Shown: positions 1 through 13,950, numbered from the stretch's first letter. The stretch: DNA of 64,000 bases from Chlorokybus atmophyticus (GCA_009103225.1 RHPI01003389.1:950468-1014467), one strand, 5' to 3'. Numbers and translations are program-made. Notes: generated by a model from the sequence alone, not told the origin.

Positions 1-1072
1 ATGTCACTTACATGCACATGGTTCGTAATGTACCACTGATCACTCATACCAGATGTACAACCAATATCAATATTATGTATGCATCATGAATATGTGGATG
101 GCTTGCATCGATGCTTACATTGTATCGTTGAAAAATCGCATGCATTGGAGCTTGACAAACATCAATCGGAATGCGAATCAAATACAATCTGAAAAAATAT
201 AGACAGTTTTATTGACGTATATGGGTCTATGCATTGCGCTTGCGGTTGTTTTATGCTGCGTAGCACACCTTGCACTTTGCATTGCGTATATTGCTATTGA
301 AAAGCATGATATTTGTCATTATATTAGCTGTCAGCAAGCACATCAGTATGAATTTGAATATTACTCCTTCCGCTTTTGCCACGTCGCGTACACATGGGAT
401 TAGTGCCTCGTGCCAGTATTAGCACGAGCAATTTGTACTTAGACCGGCCACTTGCAAACAGCTTGTGCCGGTACTGGCACAAAGTATGCCAGTTCTGATC
501 TGTATATTATATGCATGTAATGGCACAAATGCTATGCCAGCAATGGCCTAGTATTAACAACACGTACCAACAATGGCACAAGCCCGGACCAAGTAGTTTA
601 TGCGAGTATCAACAATCAAGTAAATTAATGCCATTATTAATTTTGAAATTTAAGACCTCAAGACTGGCATAATCTCGAGCTCAAGGGCTCTGCCGGGCTT
701 AGACGGTAGTGTTGGGTCTAAGCCTTGCAAAAGAACTTTAGTCGAGAACCGGAAGACCCGGATAAACCGGATAAGCACTAACTTACTTGGCACTTATCGA
801 ATAAGTAACGAGCGACTCAATCCTAATTGGTAATCTCGATTATTGTGTTGTAAGTGCTAACGAGTTACTCGTCTCAGTCAGCGCTTCAGCCAGCGAATCA
901 AGTGCGTAAACTGGTTCAACCGACTCGGTTGGCACAATTACGCAGCAATTAGTAAGCAATGTGTAAGTCAGCTGATTAATATCTGAAAGCTTGTGAACAT
1001 ACAAGCTTACAAGCTTAATAGCTCAGTTATATGTAAGTTTCTCGCCCAAGTCACTGGCGGCAGTGTAGCTCA
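1..1072. other. Repeat-like intergenic DNA with GTGCCAG palindromes
   Basis: No gene is supported here; the short open frame at 212-403 has no ATG and no recognisable motif. Between about 405 and 600 the motif GTGCCAG or its complement CTGGCAC recurs in both orientations. The same motif flanks the gypsy insertion on both sides (about 7055-7130 and 34955-35095). I infer a dispersed repeat family of unknown type. Confidence 0.4.
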
Positions 1073-1161
1073 TGTCACGACTTTGCATAAATTGTGATCG
1101 ACCCAACTCATGGTAGCGTCTTTTGCTACCATAGCCTAATGATCGGAGCTCACTTGCTACA
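1073..1161 (+). repeat. Left LTR of TRIM-like element
   Basis: 89 bp, TG...CA, preceded by TSD GCTCA. The core GGTAGCGTCTTTTGCTACC is itself a short inverted repeat and is identical in the right LTR. Confidence 0.85.
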
Positions 1162-1162
1162 A

Positions 1163-1174
1163 TGGTATCGGAGC
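1163..1174 (+). promoter_or_regulatory. tRNA-iMet primer-binding site of TRIM
   Basis: TGGTATCGGAGC starts one base after the left LTR. This is the usual position and sequence type for reverse-transcription priming by the 3' end of initiator tRNA-Met. Confidence 0.8.
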
Positions 1175-1295
1175 TTGACGTCTCAACTTCAACTCCCGTA
1201 GGGGAGTGAGGCAGATCCAAGGGCAAAAAACATTTGGGGCGGCTTGCCCTAGGCTGGGCGCAGGTTCGCAACCTGCGCGCCGAGCCAGTTTGACC

Positions 1296-2863
1296 TTGTC
1301 GCAAATTTTACATAGTGACTGACAAGGGACTGAGGAACTGACGGGTGCCTGACCCTCCCTGACCCTACCTGACGTAACGAATTGGTCCATAAAGGGACTT
1401 TTTAAGACGGCGTTGCTATTAAGCAACATATACCGACGGCAAGTGGCCGACCGATAAGTACAATCGACGGTGGCCTGAGTGTGACGGCAACATCGGACAT
1501 TAAGGTAACGGCCAATTGTCGATCGTCCCCTTTGCGCGATGGCGACCTATCTGAATAGAAGATAAGTCACGTTTTGGTCACATATAGTGACGGCCGACCG
1601 CCGATCGTACCTTGACTGTCGAAAAGTATGCGCGACGGCCTGCCTACTTTGGCAAGCCAGTCACCGTTAGTCCTTAACAGGTGACCTTACCGCGTTTATG
1701 AAGTGACGGCTGATCGCAGGTTGTGCACTTAACGCGTAGGCGACCTACTTAATGTGTGTCAAGCATGATAAGCAAGTGACCGCAGATCTCTAAATGTCGG
1801 CAAGTCGGGACGGTGGTACCGGCAAGCAAGTCGAGACGCGGGTACAATGCAGCCGCCGTACTATGTCAATGGTACGAACAGTGCCATTGTCGCAATGGCA
1901 CTATCGTACCATTGGTATGGGACGATAGTGCCATTGCAACAATGGTACTTCGTACCATAATAATAATATGATAATGCCGTTGCGAGTCACGTTTCAACAA
2001 CGCGTTTGAATAACTTGGGCTGCCCAAGTTATTCAAACGCTCAACGGCTTCAAGTTGAACAGAGCGTTAAAGGCGGCGGCGGCGGCGGTGATGGCGGCGG
2101 CGGCGGCAACGGCTAACAGTAGGTGAGCTTGGTTGCTGTCTGACGTTATACTACGCGCAACACCGCATGCCATCTAACCACCCTCCTTGCCTCAGGGCGG
2201 CCAGGCCAGGCCAGGCTAGGCCAGACCAGGCCAGGCGGCGGCAGCGGCGGCGGCGGCGGCGGAGCTGGATGGGGCGGTGCAAGAGCCGCAGCTCAATACA
2301 AAGGTAGTACTAGCAGTAGTACCTAAGGTAGTAATAGCAGTAGTGGTAGTGGTAGCAGTGGTGGTAGTCTAGTTGTACTAGCAGTAGTAGTAGTAGCTCA
2401 GTATATTACATTGTAATTTATTTATTTTTTTATTTTTTGTTATTTGTCACGCATTCTTGCAAAGCTGATGACGACAATCAAGCGTGACACCTAATTATGA
2501 CTGAGCGGTACCAGCAGGTACTTGTAAAGGTACACATCATTAACGGTAGGTACCTTAAAGTACCTGACCATTTCGCTCAGTTAGCGTACAGTCGCCGGTA
2601 CCAAACTGATACGTACCGGTCAGTTACCTATTGGTTAGGTCAAGTCCCCTTTGCTTAACTGTTGAGTACCTGACAGGTACCTATTAATTAAAATCAGTCC
2701 CCTTATGCAGACGGCCGCCAACTAATGGTGACGGCCGTTATGCTCAGGTCCATGTATCGAGATCGCCGATAGACTGAAAGTCGACAGTCTAAATGAGTAT
2801 CCTCAGGGGCACGGCCGTTGCCAATATTGTGTCGGCCGACAGGGGAAACATTTTGCGACGCTA
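1296..2863 (-). mobile_element. Non-autonomous relative of the giant DNA transposon, inside TRIM
   Basis: 1568 bp bounded by a perfect 5-bp duplication TGACC (1291-1295 and 2864-2868). Reading from 2863 leftwards, its ends carry GTCGCAAAATG and CGGCCGACACAATATTGGCAA. These match the left end of the giant element at 13951, and the other end (GTCGCAAATTTTAC with GACTGACAAGGGACTGAGG) matches the giant element's right end at 33331. It has no coding capacity. It contains a 39-bp perfect palindrome, a GGTACGA/TCGTACC cluster (about 1865-1960) and GGC-triplet runs, features also seen inside the giant element. I infer a deletion derivative mobilised in trans. Confidence 0.8.
2002..2040. repeat. 39-bp perfect palindrome
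   Basis: Two 19-bp arms (GCGTTTGAATAACTTGGGC and its exact complement) separated by one base. A partly decayed version lies in the related element at about 11888-11915. Confidence 0.9.
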
Positions 2864-3075
2864 TGACCGCGTGAGCGGTCACGTGAATTGTCACGCCGCG
2901 TTGGCAGGTCGCGCAGTGAGGATGGCCGCTGCAGTTCGGTCATTTATGTCCATTCGTAGGCCGGATCAAAAAGACCGCGGACGGACCGGTCGTGGTACGG
3001 CCGTGACCACGACGACGTGGGCTAGTAAGTGCTTCATTGGATAATGAGGAAACTGTGGGTTAAATTGGGGAGGAA

Positions 3076-3164
3076 TGTCAGGATTTCGGATAAATTGTGA
3101 CAGACCTCACTTATGGTAGCGTCTTTTGCTACCATAGCCTAGTGGTCGGAGCCCACTTGATACA
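3076..3164 (+). repeat. Right LTR of TRIM-like element
   Basis: 89 bp, TG...CA, followed by TSD GCTCA. Preceded by a polypurine tract at 3066-3075 (GGGGAGGAA core). Confidence 0.85.
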
Positions 3165-4787
<1,623 letters not shown>

Positions 4788-4788
4788 N

Positions 4789-7144
4789 GGTCCACTAGAC
4801 CCGCACTCATTTGCCATCTTGGGTGCTGAGATGTCTCCACAGCTGCCAACATGTTCTCCCAATGCATGTACTGTTACACACACATGGTGCGCATGTGTGC
4901 ATGTCTACCTTTGTTGTGCGTGTGTATGTTTGTGCGCATGCGGTTTGCCCCCTTGTTGTTGGCACATCAAGCATGCGCTTTTGCCAACACTTGTATGTAT
5001 GCAGGGTCATTACAGAGTTTTCACGATACTCCTTGCCAACCCGCAGAGGCTAGCACCAGCACTCCCCACCGCAGCTGCTGCTACATAAGTTGACATGCAG
5101 GTACTCTGTCTCTCCCTCACTTTCTGTCCCTCTGTTGCTACGCGCTTGCTTGCGCGGGCGCGCTGGTGGCCTTGCATGTCTACATGAATTGTTTTGCTTG
5201 TTGTAAGTTTGTGTGGTTCGCAACATGTTGTAGTGCTGTTTAGCTTTTGGTCAATTGTACCTTGTACCCCACCCAACATCTTTTGTTTTCTACGCAGGAG
5301 ACCTAAACCCGGACTTGCAAACCCAGACTCGAACTTCGACGTAGACCTGAACTTAGCAGATCATGAAGTCTGCAAGGCCTTTGATACTAAGCTGAGCCGA
5401 AGCCGGAGCTGGTGTTAAAGCTAGCGTCACCACTTTGAGGGTGCATTGAATTCGTACGGATAACGGCATTACATTACATTCATACGTGCAATTAAATTAA
5501 TAGCATTCAATATTGAATACATATAAGATTTAATTTAATTGACATTGATGACACGCATGCAATGTGATGTTCATTGGGTATCATACTAACAACATGGTAT
5601 CACAGCCACATGCATTGATGTTGTGCGCATGCGTTTCATATCAATATTAACAGCAGCAATTGATATTACATGATGATATGTATGCTGATTGATCCCGATT
5701 CATCGAAAACATGGTATTATTTGCATACATATTCAACATACATTATTGTGGCATGGATTCAACATAAGGCCATTGCTTAACAAAACCAGTTTAAAGACTA
5801 TTGTCCACATGTTAGTCAATACCACCATAGTATCATGTACATAATATGTGCGTGTATGTGTGTGTTTATGTATATACTTTGATATCTTTATAACATCCTT
5901 AGAAATGTACCGTTCTTGTGCTTACCAATACCCTTATCATACCTATGCGTTGCGTATATTATGCAAAAGGTATACATATAGTTATGTTCAAATTACATAT
6001 CCACATACACATCTTATATACACATATATATACATCATTATTGATTAATCGCATACGTTAATGTACGGAAGGATGGCTTGAACTCGTTGGGTCGAAGCTT
6101 CAAACGATCGTTGGGAAGTCCGTTACTCGTGACCGTTAAATTCAATCATTCAACGGCTCGCAGCTGTCGGCTTTTGAAATTACCTAGGGTTGTGAATTGC
6201 GCAGGGCATCGCGGCGGTGATGCAGGCGGTGGCGGTGGTAGTGGCGGCGGCGGGGGCGGCGGGCGGCGGGCGCTGGCGGCTGCATTGGGCGCTGGTGCTG
6301 GCGGGTGGCAGCGACGTCGGCTGCGCACGAGGCGCTGGCGGCTGGTGGCGTGTGTACAGGAAATCGAAGGTGTTAATGTGTGTGTGCTAGTGTGGCTGGT
6401 AGGGTGGCTGTTAGTAGTTGTCTGCTTGGTTAGCTTCTACAAGAGCTTGATCAGTATAGTAGTAGTAGTAGTAGCTTGTAGGTTTTATGTGATAGCATTA
6501 CGTACTGTATGTAATAATAACAACATTATTTTATTTATTTTTATTGCATTCCTACAAGTGCTGCTTGTGTGGTGGCCAAATCATTGTATGCTGCGCGAAA
6601 TTGTTTGGATTGATTATAGCATGTGGTATCATACAAGTTGTACGGGAGCAATATTCATTAGCATATATTGATAGGGATTCTGGATAAGGATTGCTGTCGA
6701 CCAACGGCGCATTGATTTTGTATGTATTCCACATTGATATCATATATATCAATATTGTTAAATGCTGTTAATATGACCGCATGAAATTGGTACAAACTTA
6801 ATAATCGATTCAACATAAATGTCACATTGATTAACGCTAATCCTGTGTTGAATGAACGTACCCTTACGTTGGTGACGAGGGTCGTCACCCTTATTGTTAC
6901 GTTAATTAGAGTGAAGTAAATAGTCATAGACTATTAAATATAAACGATGATGTGATTGTTGAGTATGTAATATGATTTAATTGATATTGCTTTGCCATTC
7001 TTTATGATCATGACCGAAACATGTACATCAGTATTCATACATCCATTGTATGATGTGCCAGCATTGGCACACAATAGATGCACTCCTTATCGTTCATAAC
7101 TCTCAACACTGGCACTTAATGTTTATGTGCCAACTCTTAAACGA
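4789..7144. other. Intergenic DNA, no supported gene
   Basis: Mostly GT-rich then AT-rich sequence. A GGC-triplet run at about 6220-6300 makes a spurious Gly-rich frame. Around 5297-5418 a short open stretch follows an acceptor-like CAG and ends in a stop, but no family is recognisable. The last 100 bases (7055-7144) carry GTGCCAG-type repeats interrupted by the gypsy insertion. Confidence 0.4.
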
Positions 7145-8240
7145 TGTGACGGTGCTCGTGCCTTGTCACCAATGAGTTGGTCCAATCAACAACCCTCTCA
7201 CCAAGGCACGATATTCACAACGGAACCTTGCCCCCTCTGCCAAGCACACACGCGCGCCCCGCCACTCGCGTATGCACGCGCACGCGCTCGAAGCTACACA
7301 CCGACTTGTGTAGCGCCTTGGATCGTCACACAAGCAAGCACACACCAGTGGACACACGCTAGCAACCCCTGCTAACCACCACTAGGCTTGCACACAAGAA
7401 TTTAGGAAGCTAAAGGTTGTATGGCACATTGTAGAATGTCGCTTTTATACCTACCAGTCTGCACATGCTACTGTCTAGACGATTCCTGTACTACACAAAA
7501 CTAGATGCTAAGATGGTATTGCAGAACCTTGTACAGTCTAACCTCGATAAGTGCATACCATCAGGAACGGGCTTATGTATGCACTTATCGCGTTTATGCA
7601 TCCTCGTTAAGTGCATAAATTATGCACCCGCTTTAAGTGCATATATTATGCACTTAGGCTTGGCATAAGTGCATAATCTATGCACTTATTGAGTAAACCT
7701 AATCCTGAGTTACGTTGTAACGTGTACGACCGTAACTATAATACACTATAATTATACTTTGTCTGTAACTTAAGCGTAATTTAGCTTAATAAGTGCATAG
7801 ACACACCAAAGGTTAGGCATTTCAAGGTATGCACTTATTGATAAATGCATATGCTCTTAACGCACAGGTCCTCCCCCTGAAGACGTCGGTGATGGCCGAA
7901 TTTATGCACTAAACGCGGATATGCACTAATCGAATATGCACTTATCGAGGATAGACTGTAGTATACTTCTGTACCTTTCTTACGAACCAAAGATCTCCTG
8001 GTAGGTGCTCATATGGTCAAGTTATATTATTTGGCGCCAGGCCCTTCCAACAATCTGGTCGAGCCCTTCTCGACTGGCCCTCCGTTTTCTGGCACCTTCC
8101 GGACTGGTCTTGGGGCCCCTGTCGATGTCCGCGGCAGACTCGTAACTGGCCGATATCTACCATAAGTCATGAAAACGTGGTGCTCGATAAATGGGCCAAA
8201 AAAGGTCCTAAATTCATGAAACTTGGCCTCGCTTGTTACC
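7145..8240 (-). repeat. 3' LTR of gypsy, carrying a MITE
   Basis: Colinear with the right LTR (34226-34884) except for the MITE at 7534-7958 and about 10 extra bases near its inner end. About 669 bp without the MITE. Confidence 0.85.
7534..7958. mobile_element. TA-flanked MITE (Tc1/mariner-pogo type ends)
   Basis: 425 bp with 24-bp terminal inverted repeats beginning CAGTCTAACCTCGATAAGTG, with one mismatch between the two ends (CAGTCTATCC at the right). It sits between duplicated TA dinucleotides (7532-7533 and 7959-7960). The paralogous right gypsy LTR reads straight through at about 34613 (CCTTGTAGTATAC), giving a true empty site. It has no transposase. CAGT termini, TA target and a TIR of this form are typical of pogo-like mariner elements. 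Confidence 0.92.
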
Positions 8241-8255
8241 CTCCTCCCCCCTAGG
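8241..8255 (-). promoter_or_regulatory. Gypsy polypurine tract
   Basis: On the minus strand CCTAGGGGGGAGGAG directly precedes the 3' LTR, as expected for plus-strand DNA priming. Confidence 0.8.
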
Positions 8256-8319
8256 TGAGCTTCGTCCTCGAAGCTCTCAAGGATTCTTTGGTTGTTGTTG
8301 TAAGAACTGTTGCAGGGTA

Positions 8320-10977
8320 TGTTGTGCATTTACCAAGTGCTCTTCCGGTTCCCAAGTGGCTTCATGCATCGGGTAGCCTTTCCACTTCACCAACTATTTG
8401 CGCACGTTGCGCACCATCTTCTCACCCAATAGGTCCTCCACTTCGTATTTCACATAATCTTCCGTAGCAAACTCAGACGGTGGACGTAATGGTGGGTCTC
8501 CTCGATATAAATTCAGCAGGGATATGTGAAAGACAGAGTGGATGTGCATAGAGTCGGGCAATTGCAACTTGTACGCCACGTCCGAAATCACTTTGATAAC
8601 TTGCAATGGCCCAAGCCAGCGCTTAATTAACTTGCGCACTCCAGCACGCACCTGTAAGTCCTTGCAGAAAGCAATACCATGTCGCCTTCTCGAAGTGTGA
8701 CATGTCGACGATGCGCGTTTGCGTACTGTTTTTGCCTATTTGGTGCCACCAATAGCGCCTCTCTCGCTTGTTGATGTCCGCATACATTGTAAAAAAATCG
8801 CTTACTGCTTCCACATCAACGGCACTTTATCGCGGGGTCCACGCCGTCAGCGGTGTCAGCGGGTGTTGGCTGTAGTTCATGAGAAAGGGTGTGACACCCG
8901 TGCTTGCATTGGTGTGGTTGTTGATGACAAATTCCACCACTTCCAGCAATTCCGCCTGATTGTCTTGCCGTGCATTCACGTAGCAGCGCAACATAACTTC
9001 AATCACACGGTTGGCTCGCTCCATTTGGCCATCAGTTTGCGGGTGGAAAGCCTTGCTAAACTTTAAGGTAGTAGTATCCAGTGCACTATGCAGCGCCTCC
9101 CAAAACTTACTTGTGAAGCGAGGATCATGATCGCTCACAATACTTCGTGGTAGTCCCTGGGAACGAAAGACATGCTTCATGAACAAGCTTGCTGCCTCTG
9201 TGGCTGTGCAAGACTCACAACACGGTGCCAAGCATACCATTTTGCTGGTTTTGTCTACGAACACGAGTATTGCCTCGTACCCTTCTGTTGTCTTTAGCAG
9301 CCCCGGTATAAAGTCCATAGTAACTTGCTCCCGCTTGAACAATGGCACGGGAAGGAGGTTGTAGCAACCCACCTGGCTTGTGGTTGCTTGCTTTCACCCT
9401 TTGACATGTGTCGCGCAACGCCACATAGACGCGTACACCACGATGCATCTCCCGCCAGTAAAAGCGTTGTTTCAAGCTTGTCAACGTCCTCTCCACTCCT
9501 TGGTGGCCAGCAATGGGTATGTCATAAGCTTGCTTTGAAAGTTGAATGCGCATATGTGCAACATTGGGGATGTACAAGCGGCCATGATGCCATAGTAGGC
9601 CGTCTTGCTTTGTCCAATGTCCACTTGTGTCCGTTGCTGTGCTCTCCATGTCTCGCAAGATTCTCCTACCTTCTGTGTCTTCGCAAAGCACTTGTCGATC
9701 TGGTCGGCCCACTCCGGTTGCACTTGAGCGAGTGCTTCAATCGCATTCAATCGGTTTAGCGCGTCGGCCACACTATTAGACGTATCGGGCTTGTACTTGA
9801 TCTCAAAATCAAAAAGTTGAAAGACTCTCCGACCACCGCGCTTGTCTCCGGCTCAGATGTGGTTGTGTCTGTAAGCACCTTAATGGGGAATGGTCCATCT
9901 CCAGCACGAACCTTTTGCCCTTAAAAAAGCATCGCCATTGCCACAGCGCCATCACTTGCGCCAATAGCTCCTTCTCGTGCACAGGGTAGTTCAGCTCTGC
10001 TCCACTCAATTTCTTGGTAAAAAACGCGAAGTTGAAGACCCATGCCTTGGTCTTGCTGTAACACAGCTCCCACAGCTGTGTCGGATGCGTCACAAGCTAA
10101 AATGAAGGGTTTGTCCATGTCGGGGTGAGCCAAGATGGGTGCCTCTGTCCACGCCTTCTTCAACGCAGCAAATGCGTGCTCTTCTTTTGTAGACCAGCTC
10201 CAAAACTTCCCTTTCTTTAGTAGGGTGGTCAAAGGGGCCGCAATGCGTGAAAATCCCATGATAAACTTGCGATAGTACCCCGCAAGGCCCAAGAACGACA
10301 TTATCTCCTTCACGTTGGTCGGGGCAGACCATTCGTGCACCACTTGCACTTTGTTGGGTCGGGCTTGATCTCTTCGTGTGACACAATGTGACCCAGGTAC
10401 TCCACCTCGCGTAGCAGAAACTTGCACTTCTGTAGCTGAGCATACAGCTCGTGCTCGCGTAAACGCTGCAACACACACCGTAGAAGACTCACATGCTCGT
10501 CTTCGAGTACACAAGAGTGTCGTCGAGGTACACGAGGACTCCCTTACCTAGCAAGTCAGCAAAAACGCTGTTCATCAACGTCTGAAATGTCGCTGGCGCG
10601 CTCGTAAGCCCAATCGACATCACTAACCACTCATAATGTCCATAGCGTGTGTTGAACGCTGTCTTCTCCACGTCTTCAGGTGCGATGCGGATCTGATAAT
10701 AACCTCCAGCAAGATCAAGTGTGGTAAAGTACTGCGCACCTTGTAGCTGCTCCAGCAACTCGTCAATACGCAGTAGTGGAAAGCAGTTCTTCTTTGTAAT
10801 GGTGTTGAGCGCTCGGTAGTAGTCAATGCACATACGCAGGCTCCCGTTCTTCTTTCGCGCGAACAGTATAAGTGCACCATAAGGTGACTTACTTGGCCGG
10901 ATGTAACCTCTCTTGAAAAGATCCGCTATCTGCTTCTTGGCCTCCTCCAGCTCCAGAGGTGACAACATAATTCATAT
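8320..10977 (-). pseudogene. Gypsy pol: RT, RNase H, integrase, chromodomain (disrupted)
   Basis: From the right, RT begins LSPLELEEAKKQ and has the SPYG, RKKNGSLRMC and YLDD motifs (catalytic Asp pair near 10530). RNase H starts with ACDASDTAVGAVLQQ (about 10100). Integrase follows with a zinc-binding region and a DDE core (DFIPG, VSDHDPRF, HPQTDGQMERANR; about 9325-9000). The C-terminus holds an LLNLYRG segment and a chromodomain (LVKWKGYPMHEATWEPEEHL, about 8440-8380) interrupted by an in-frame TAG. Order RT-RH-IN plus chromodomain places it in chromoviruses (Metaviridae). At least three frame changes lie between the domains, so it cannot encode a full polyprotein. Confidence 0.88.
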
Positions 10978-10982
10978 GATAT

Positions 10983-12727
10983 ATCATACAATTGCAATAT
11001 TTTTCCCGTGCCGGCCGATTGAATATCGGCAACGGCCGTGCACCTGAGGATACTTATTTAGACTGTCATGGCTCAGTCCACCTGAAATCTCGACACATGT
11101 GCCTGAGTATAACGGCCGTTCCCGGCCGTTTACGCAAATGGACTGACTTGGACGGTCAGGTACCTGTCAGTTACATATCCGTTAGGCAAAAGGGACTTAA
11201 CCTAACCAACCGGTACCTGTTGGTTAGGTACAGTTAGTGTACCGATGACTGTACACTAACTCAGTATGACCAACAGGTACCTCATGGTACCTTTTCCCTA
11301 TCGACCGTTATTGATAGGTACGTCTGAAGGTATCTATTACTACCGTTCAGGTCATGATTAGATACTCAAATGCATGACAAGCAAGACGGCAACTGAAATA
11401 AAAAACTATCATATATATTGCAAGTTATAAAAGTACTACAATGTATGTACAATCTGAACTACCTATTGTGAGCTCCTACTACTATTACTACTACCCTAGT
11501 CCAAGGCCTTAAAAGAAACCGGCGCTCCTGCACCGCGCTCCACCTCCGCCGTCGCTCCTTATCCACCGCCGCTCCTGCAAAGGACAAAGCAATTACTTAA
11601 GCGGCGTCAAAAGCAACATACACAACCTTCACACTCGCATGCTGTCGCTTACCATACCGCCGCCGCCGCCGCTGCCTTGCCTAGCTTGGCCTGGCCTGGC
11701 CTGGCTTGGCCTGGTCTGGCCTGGTTTGGCCTGGCTTGGCCTAGTTTGGTCTGGCCAGGGCCGCCCTGAGATAAGAACGGCAATTAGCTTGCATGCGCAT
11801 AATAACGTCAGCATACAAGCTTACTTCCTGTAGGCCGTCGCCGTCGCCGCCGCCGCCGCCCAGCGCTCACCTGTTCAACACTTCAAGCCCTTGGGCAGCC
11901 CAAGTCATTCAAACGCTCAACGGTACAATGGCATCGTCATACTATTCAGATGGTACAATTATGTCATTATAGCAATGGAAATTTTGTGCCATCAATATGG
12001 TACGATAATTGCATTGTACTACCGTCCCGACTTATCGGCATTACTTGCCGACATATAGGCACGGGCGGTAACTTGCTAGCGTAAACCGTCGCAATATGTT
12101 TTCCCTGCCGGCCGACTAAAAATTTGGCAACGGCCGTGCACCTGAGGATATTAATTTAGATTGTCGTGGCTCAGTCCACCTGTAATCTTAATACAGGGAC
12201 CTAATAGTAACTTCCGTTACTATCAGGCCCTTTTTGTTACAATCTAGTCTTTAACAGTTGACTATGCCTAATTAACAGGCGCCTGTCAGTTACCTATCAG
12301 GCCTTAGCAGGTGACTATGCCTACTTAACAGCGGAAAGGTCACTTGATAGGGACTAACAGTAACTGGTTTGCCATAGTAGGTAGGCCGCGCATACTTTTT
12401 GATGGTCAGGGTACGACTGACGGTTGGCCGTCATTGTATGTGACCAAAATGTGACTTATTCGCTATACAGATAGGTCGCCATCGCGCAAACGGGACGACC
12501 GACAATCGGCTGTCACCTTAAAGCGCGGTGTTGCCGTCACAGGCAGGCCGCCGTCGATTGTACCTATCGGCCGATCGCTTGCCGTTGGTATATGTTGCTT
12601 AGTAGTAACGACCGTCCAAAAAAGTCCCTTTATGGACCAATACGTTACGTCAGGTGGGATCAGGCAGGGTCAGGCACCCGTCAGTCCCTTAGTCCCTTGT
12701 CAGTGACCGTGTAAAATTTATGACGAC
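10983..12727 (+). mobile_element. Non-autonomous transposon of the giant-element family, inside gypsy
   Basis: It interrupts the gypsy polyprotein between HKPPYRPL (minus strand, about 12760-12737) and LSPLELEE (10970), two segments adjacent in intact gypsy pol. The flanks share GATA (GATAT at 10978-10982, GATAA at 12728-12732). The left end has TTGCAATATTTTTCCC then GCCGGCCGATTGAATATCGG; the right end has the CAGTCCC...TTGTCAGTGACC block. A second copy of the left end begins at 12088, so this is a composite with a duplicated left terminus. No coding potential is seen. It holds TGGCCTGG repeats (about 11675-11760) and GCC triplets like those in the element at 1296-2863. Confidence 0.75.
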
Positions 12728-12732
12728 GATAA

Positions 12733-13950
12733 AGGCCTATAGGGTGGCTTGTGCACGCTTTTGATCAACTCCACACGGTGATCAACGCTCCGTGAGGGTG
12801 GCAGACCAGCTGGAAGTCCGTCCGCCGTGATATCTTAGTGTTCCTAAACAAGTTTGCGCACCTCGGGGTCCATCGTGGCTGTCTCGCTGCAGTCACTCAG
12901 CTTCGGTGCTGACTTTGCTGTACTCTGACGCACCACACACAACCATGCAGCCTTCGCTTTTTGTGGGGATAGCAGCTTCCTCAATTGCACATAGGAGACT
13001 TGAGCAAAGAGCTACTTCCAACTGATTGCGCGTGCGGGGCCTTTCCGGTGCTTGTATCCCCTTGCAGGTGCTCAACACACGTGCGCATACTTGCCTTAGC
13101 GAAGTCGCACGCAGCTATGACAAAGCCCTTCTTGCTTTCCTCGCAAGTGGTTTTCCACTTCGATGGAGCACGCGTGTAGACCTAAAATGGACTCTTCATC
13201 GTTTCCGTTGATGGTGAGCACACGCTTCTTCCAATCGATAGATGGGTTATGTTGCCACAGCCACAGTAGTCCATAAATTTCATCAAACCGGTTCCGTAGG
13301 GTGATGCAGCAGAAACGCATATTCTCCTTCAACTTCCCCATGTGAACACACAACTCCTCGATTAAGAACGCAGCAACGGTACCTCCAGAGGGTGGTTCCC
13401 CATCAGCGAGTTTTACGTTTCCTCCTCGTAATGGTGAGAGCCAACCGTAGCGCCGTGCAACCTCCTCACTCATGAAGTTGCTATTTGCTCCACTATCAAC
13501 CATAAGGTTGCAACTCCCTCCATTGTCCTCGATCATCGCAAATGCGTGCTTGAAGCTTAACGTACTTTGTTGTCTCCTCGCTTGCATAACTTACCACCAT
13601 GGGCCTGTTCAAAGCCACCTCCATTTTCATTCTTCCTTGGTTGCGATGTCACAATCTTCATTTCTGCGTGAGGATCCCCCTCATCCCCAGCAGTAGCCTC
13701 CTTACCTACTGGGGGAGTCGTTTCCCTGATCCTCCACGCCATCTTCCTCCATTGCGTTGATGCGTCGTGCGCGATATGTGTTGCCAGCTGATGCAGACGT
13801 TTGCGTGCGCCGCTTCGAGCAATTGAACGCTAAATGTTCTATCAAACCGCACACGTAACACTTGCGCACGCTGCTACCTGCCTCACCACGTCCACCGTGC
13901 TTCGCCACGCCGTTACGCGTGTATACGGCACCCACCTCCATTGGTGATGG
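12733..13950 (-). pseudogene. Gypsy gag C-terminus and retropepsin (fragment)
   Basis: The minus strand from 13950 carries MEVGAVYTRNG, then a CCHC-type knuckle (CYVCGLIEHLAFNC, about 13865-13825) and a frame change. A retropepsin follows (LMVDSGANSNFMSEE, about 13515-13470; catalytic Asp in VDSG) and a linker ending HKPPYRPL just before the nested element at 12727. It is cut from the rest of gag by the giant transposon at 13951. Confidence 0.85.

Larger units (their letters stand above)
1073..3164 (+). mobile_element. TRIM-like short LTR retrotransposon carrying a nested transposon
   Basis: Two 89-bp direct repeats (1073-1161 and 3076-3164) begin TG, end CA and share a long identical core. 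The flanks are a perfect 5-bp duplication GCTCA (1068-1072 and 3165-3169). Next to the left repeat is TGGTATCGGAGC (1163-1174), a primer-binding site fitting initiator tRNA-Met. Before the right repeat is a purine tract (3066-3075). There is no gag or pol reading frame. Subtracting the nested transposon (1296-2863) leaves about 520 bp, the size and layout of a terminal-repeat retrotransposon in miniature (TRIM). The PBS matches that of the gypsy element at 34212-34223, so a gypsy-type element may have mobilised it; that is inference. Confidence 0.85.

Noticed and set aside
6078-6671. 197-codon open frame with a Gly-rich segment
   Set aside because: The Gly run comes from a GGC triplet repeat; no ATG-supported domain or splice context.
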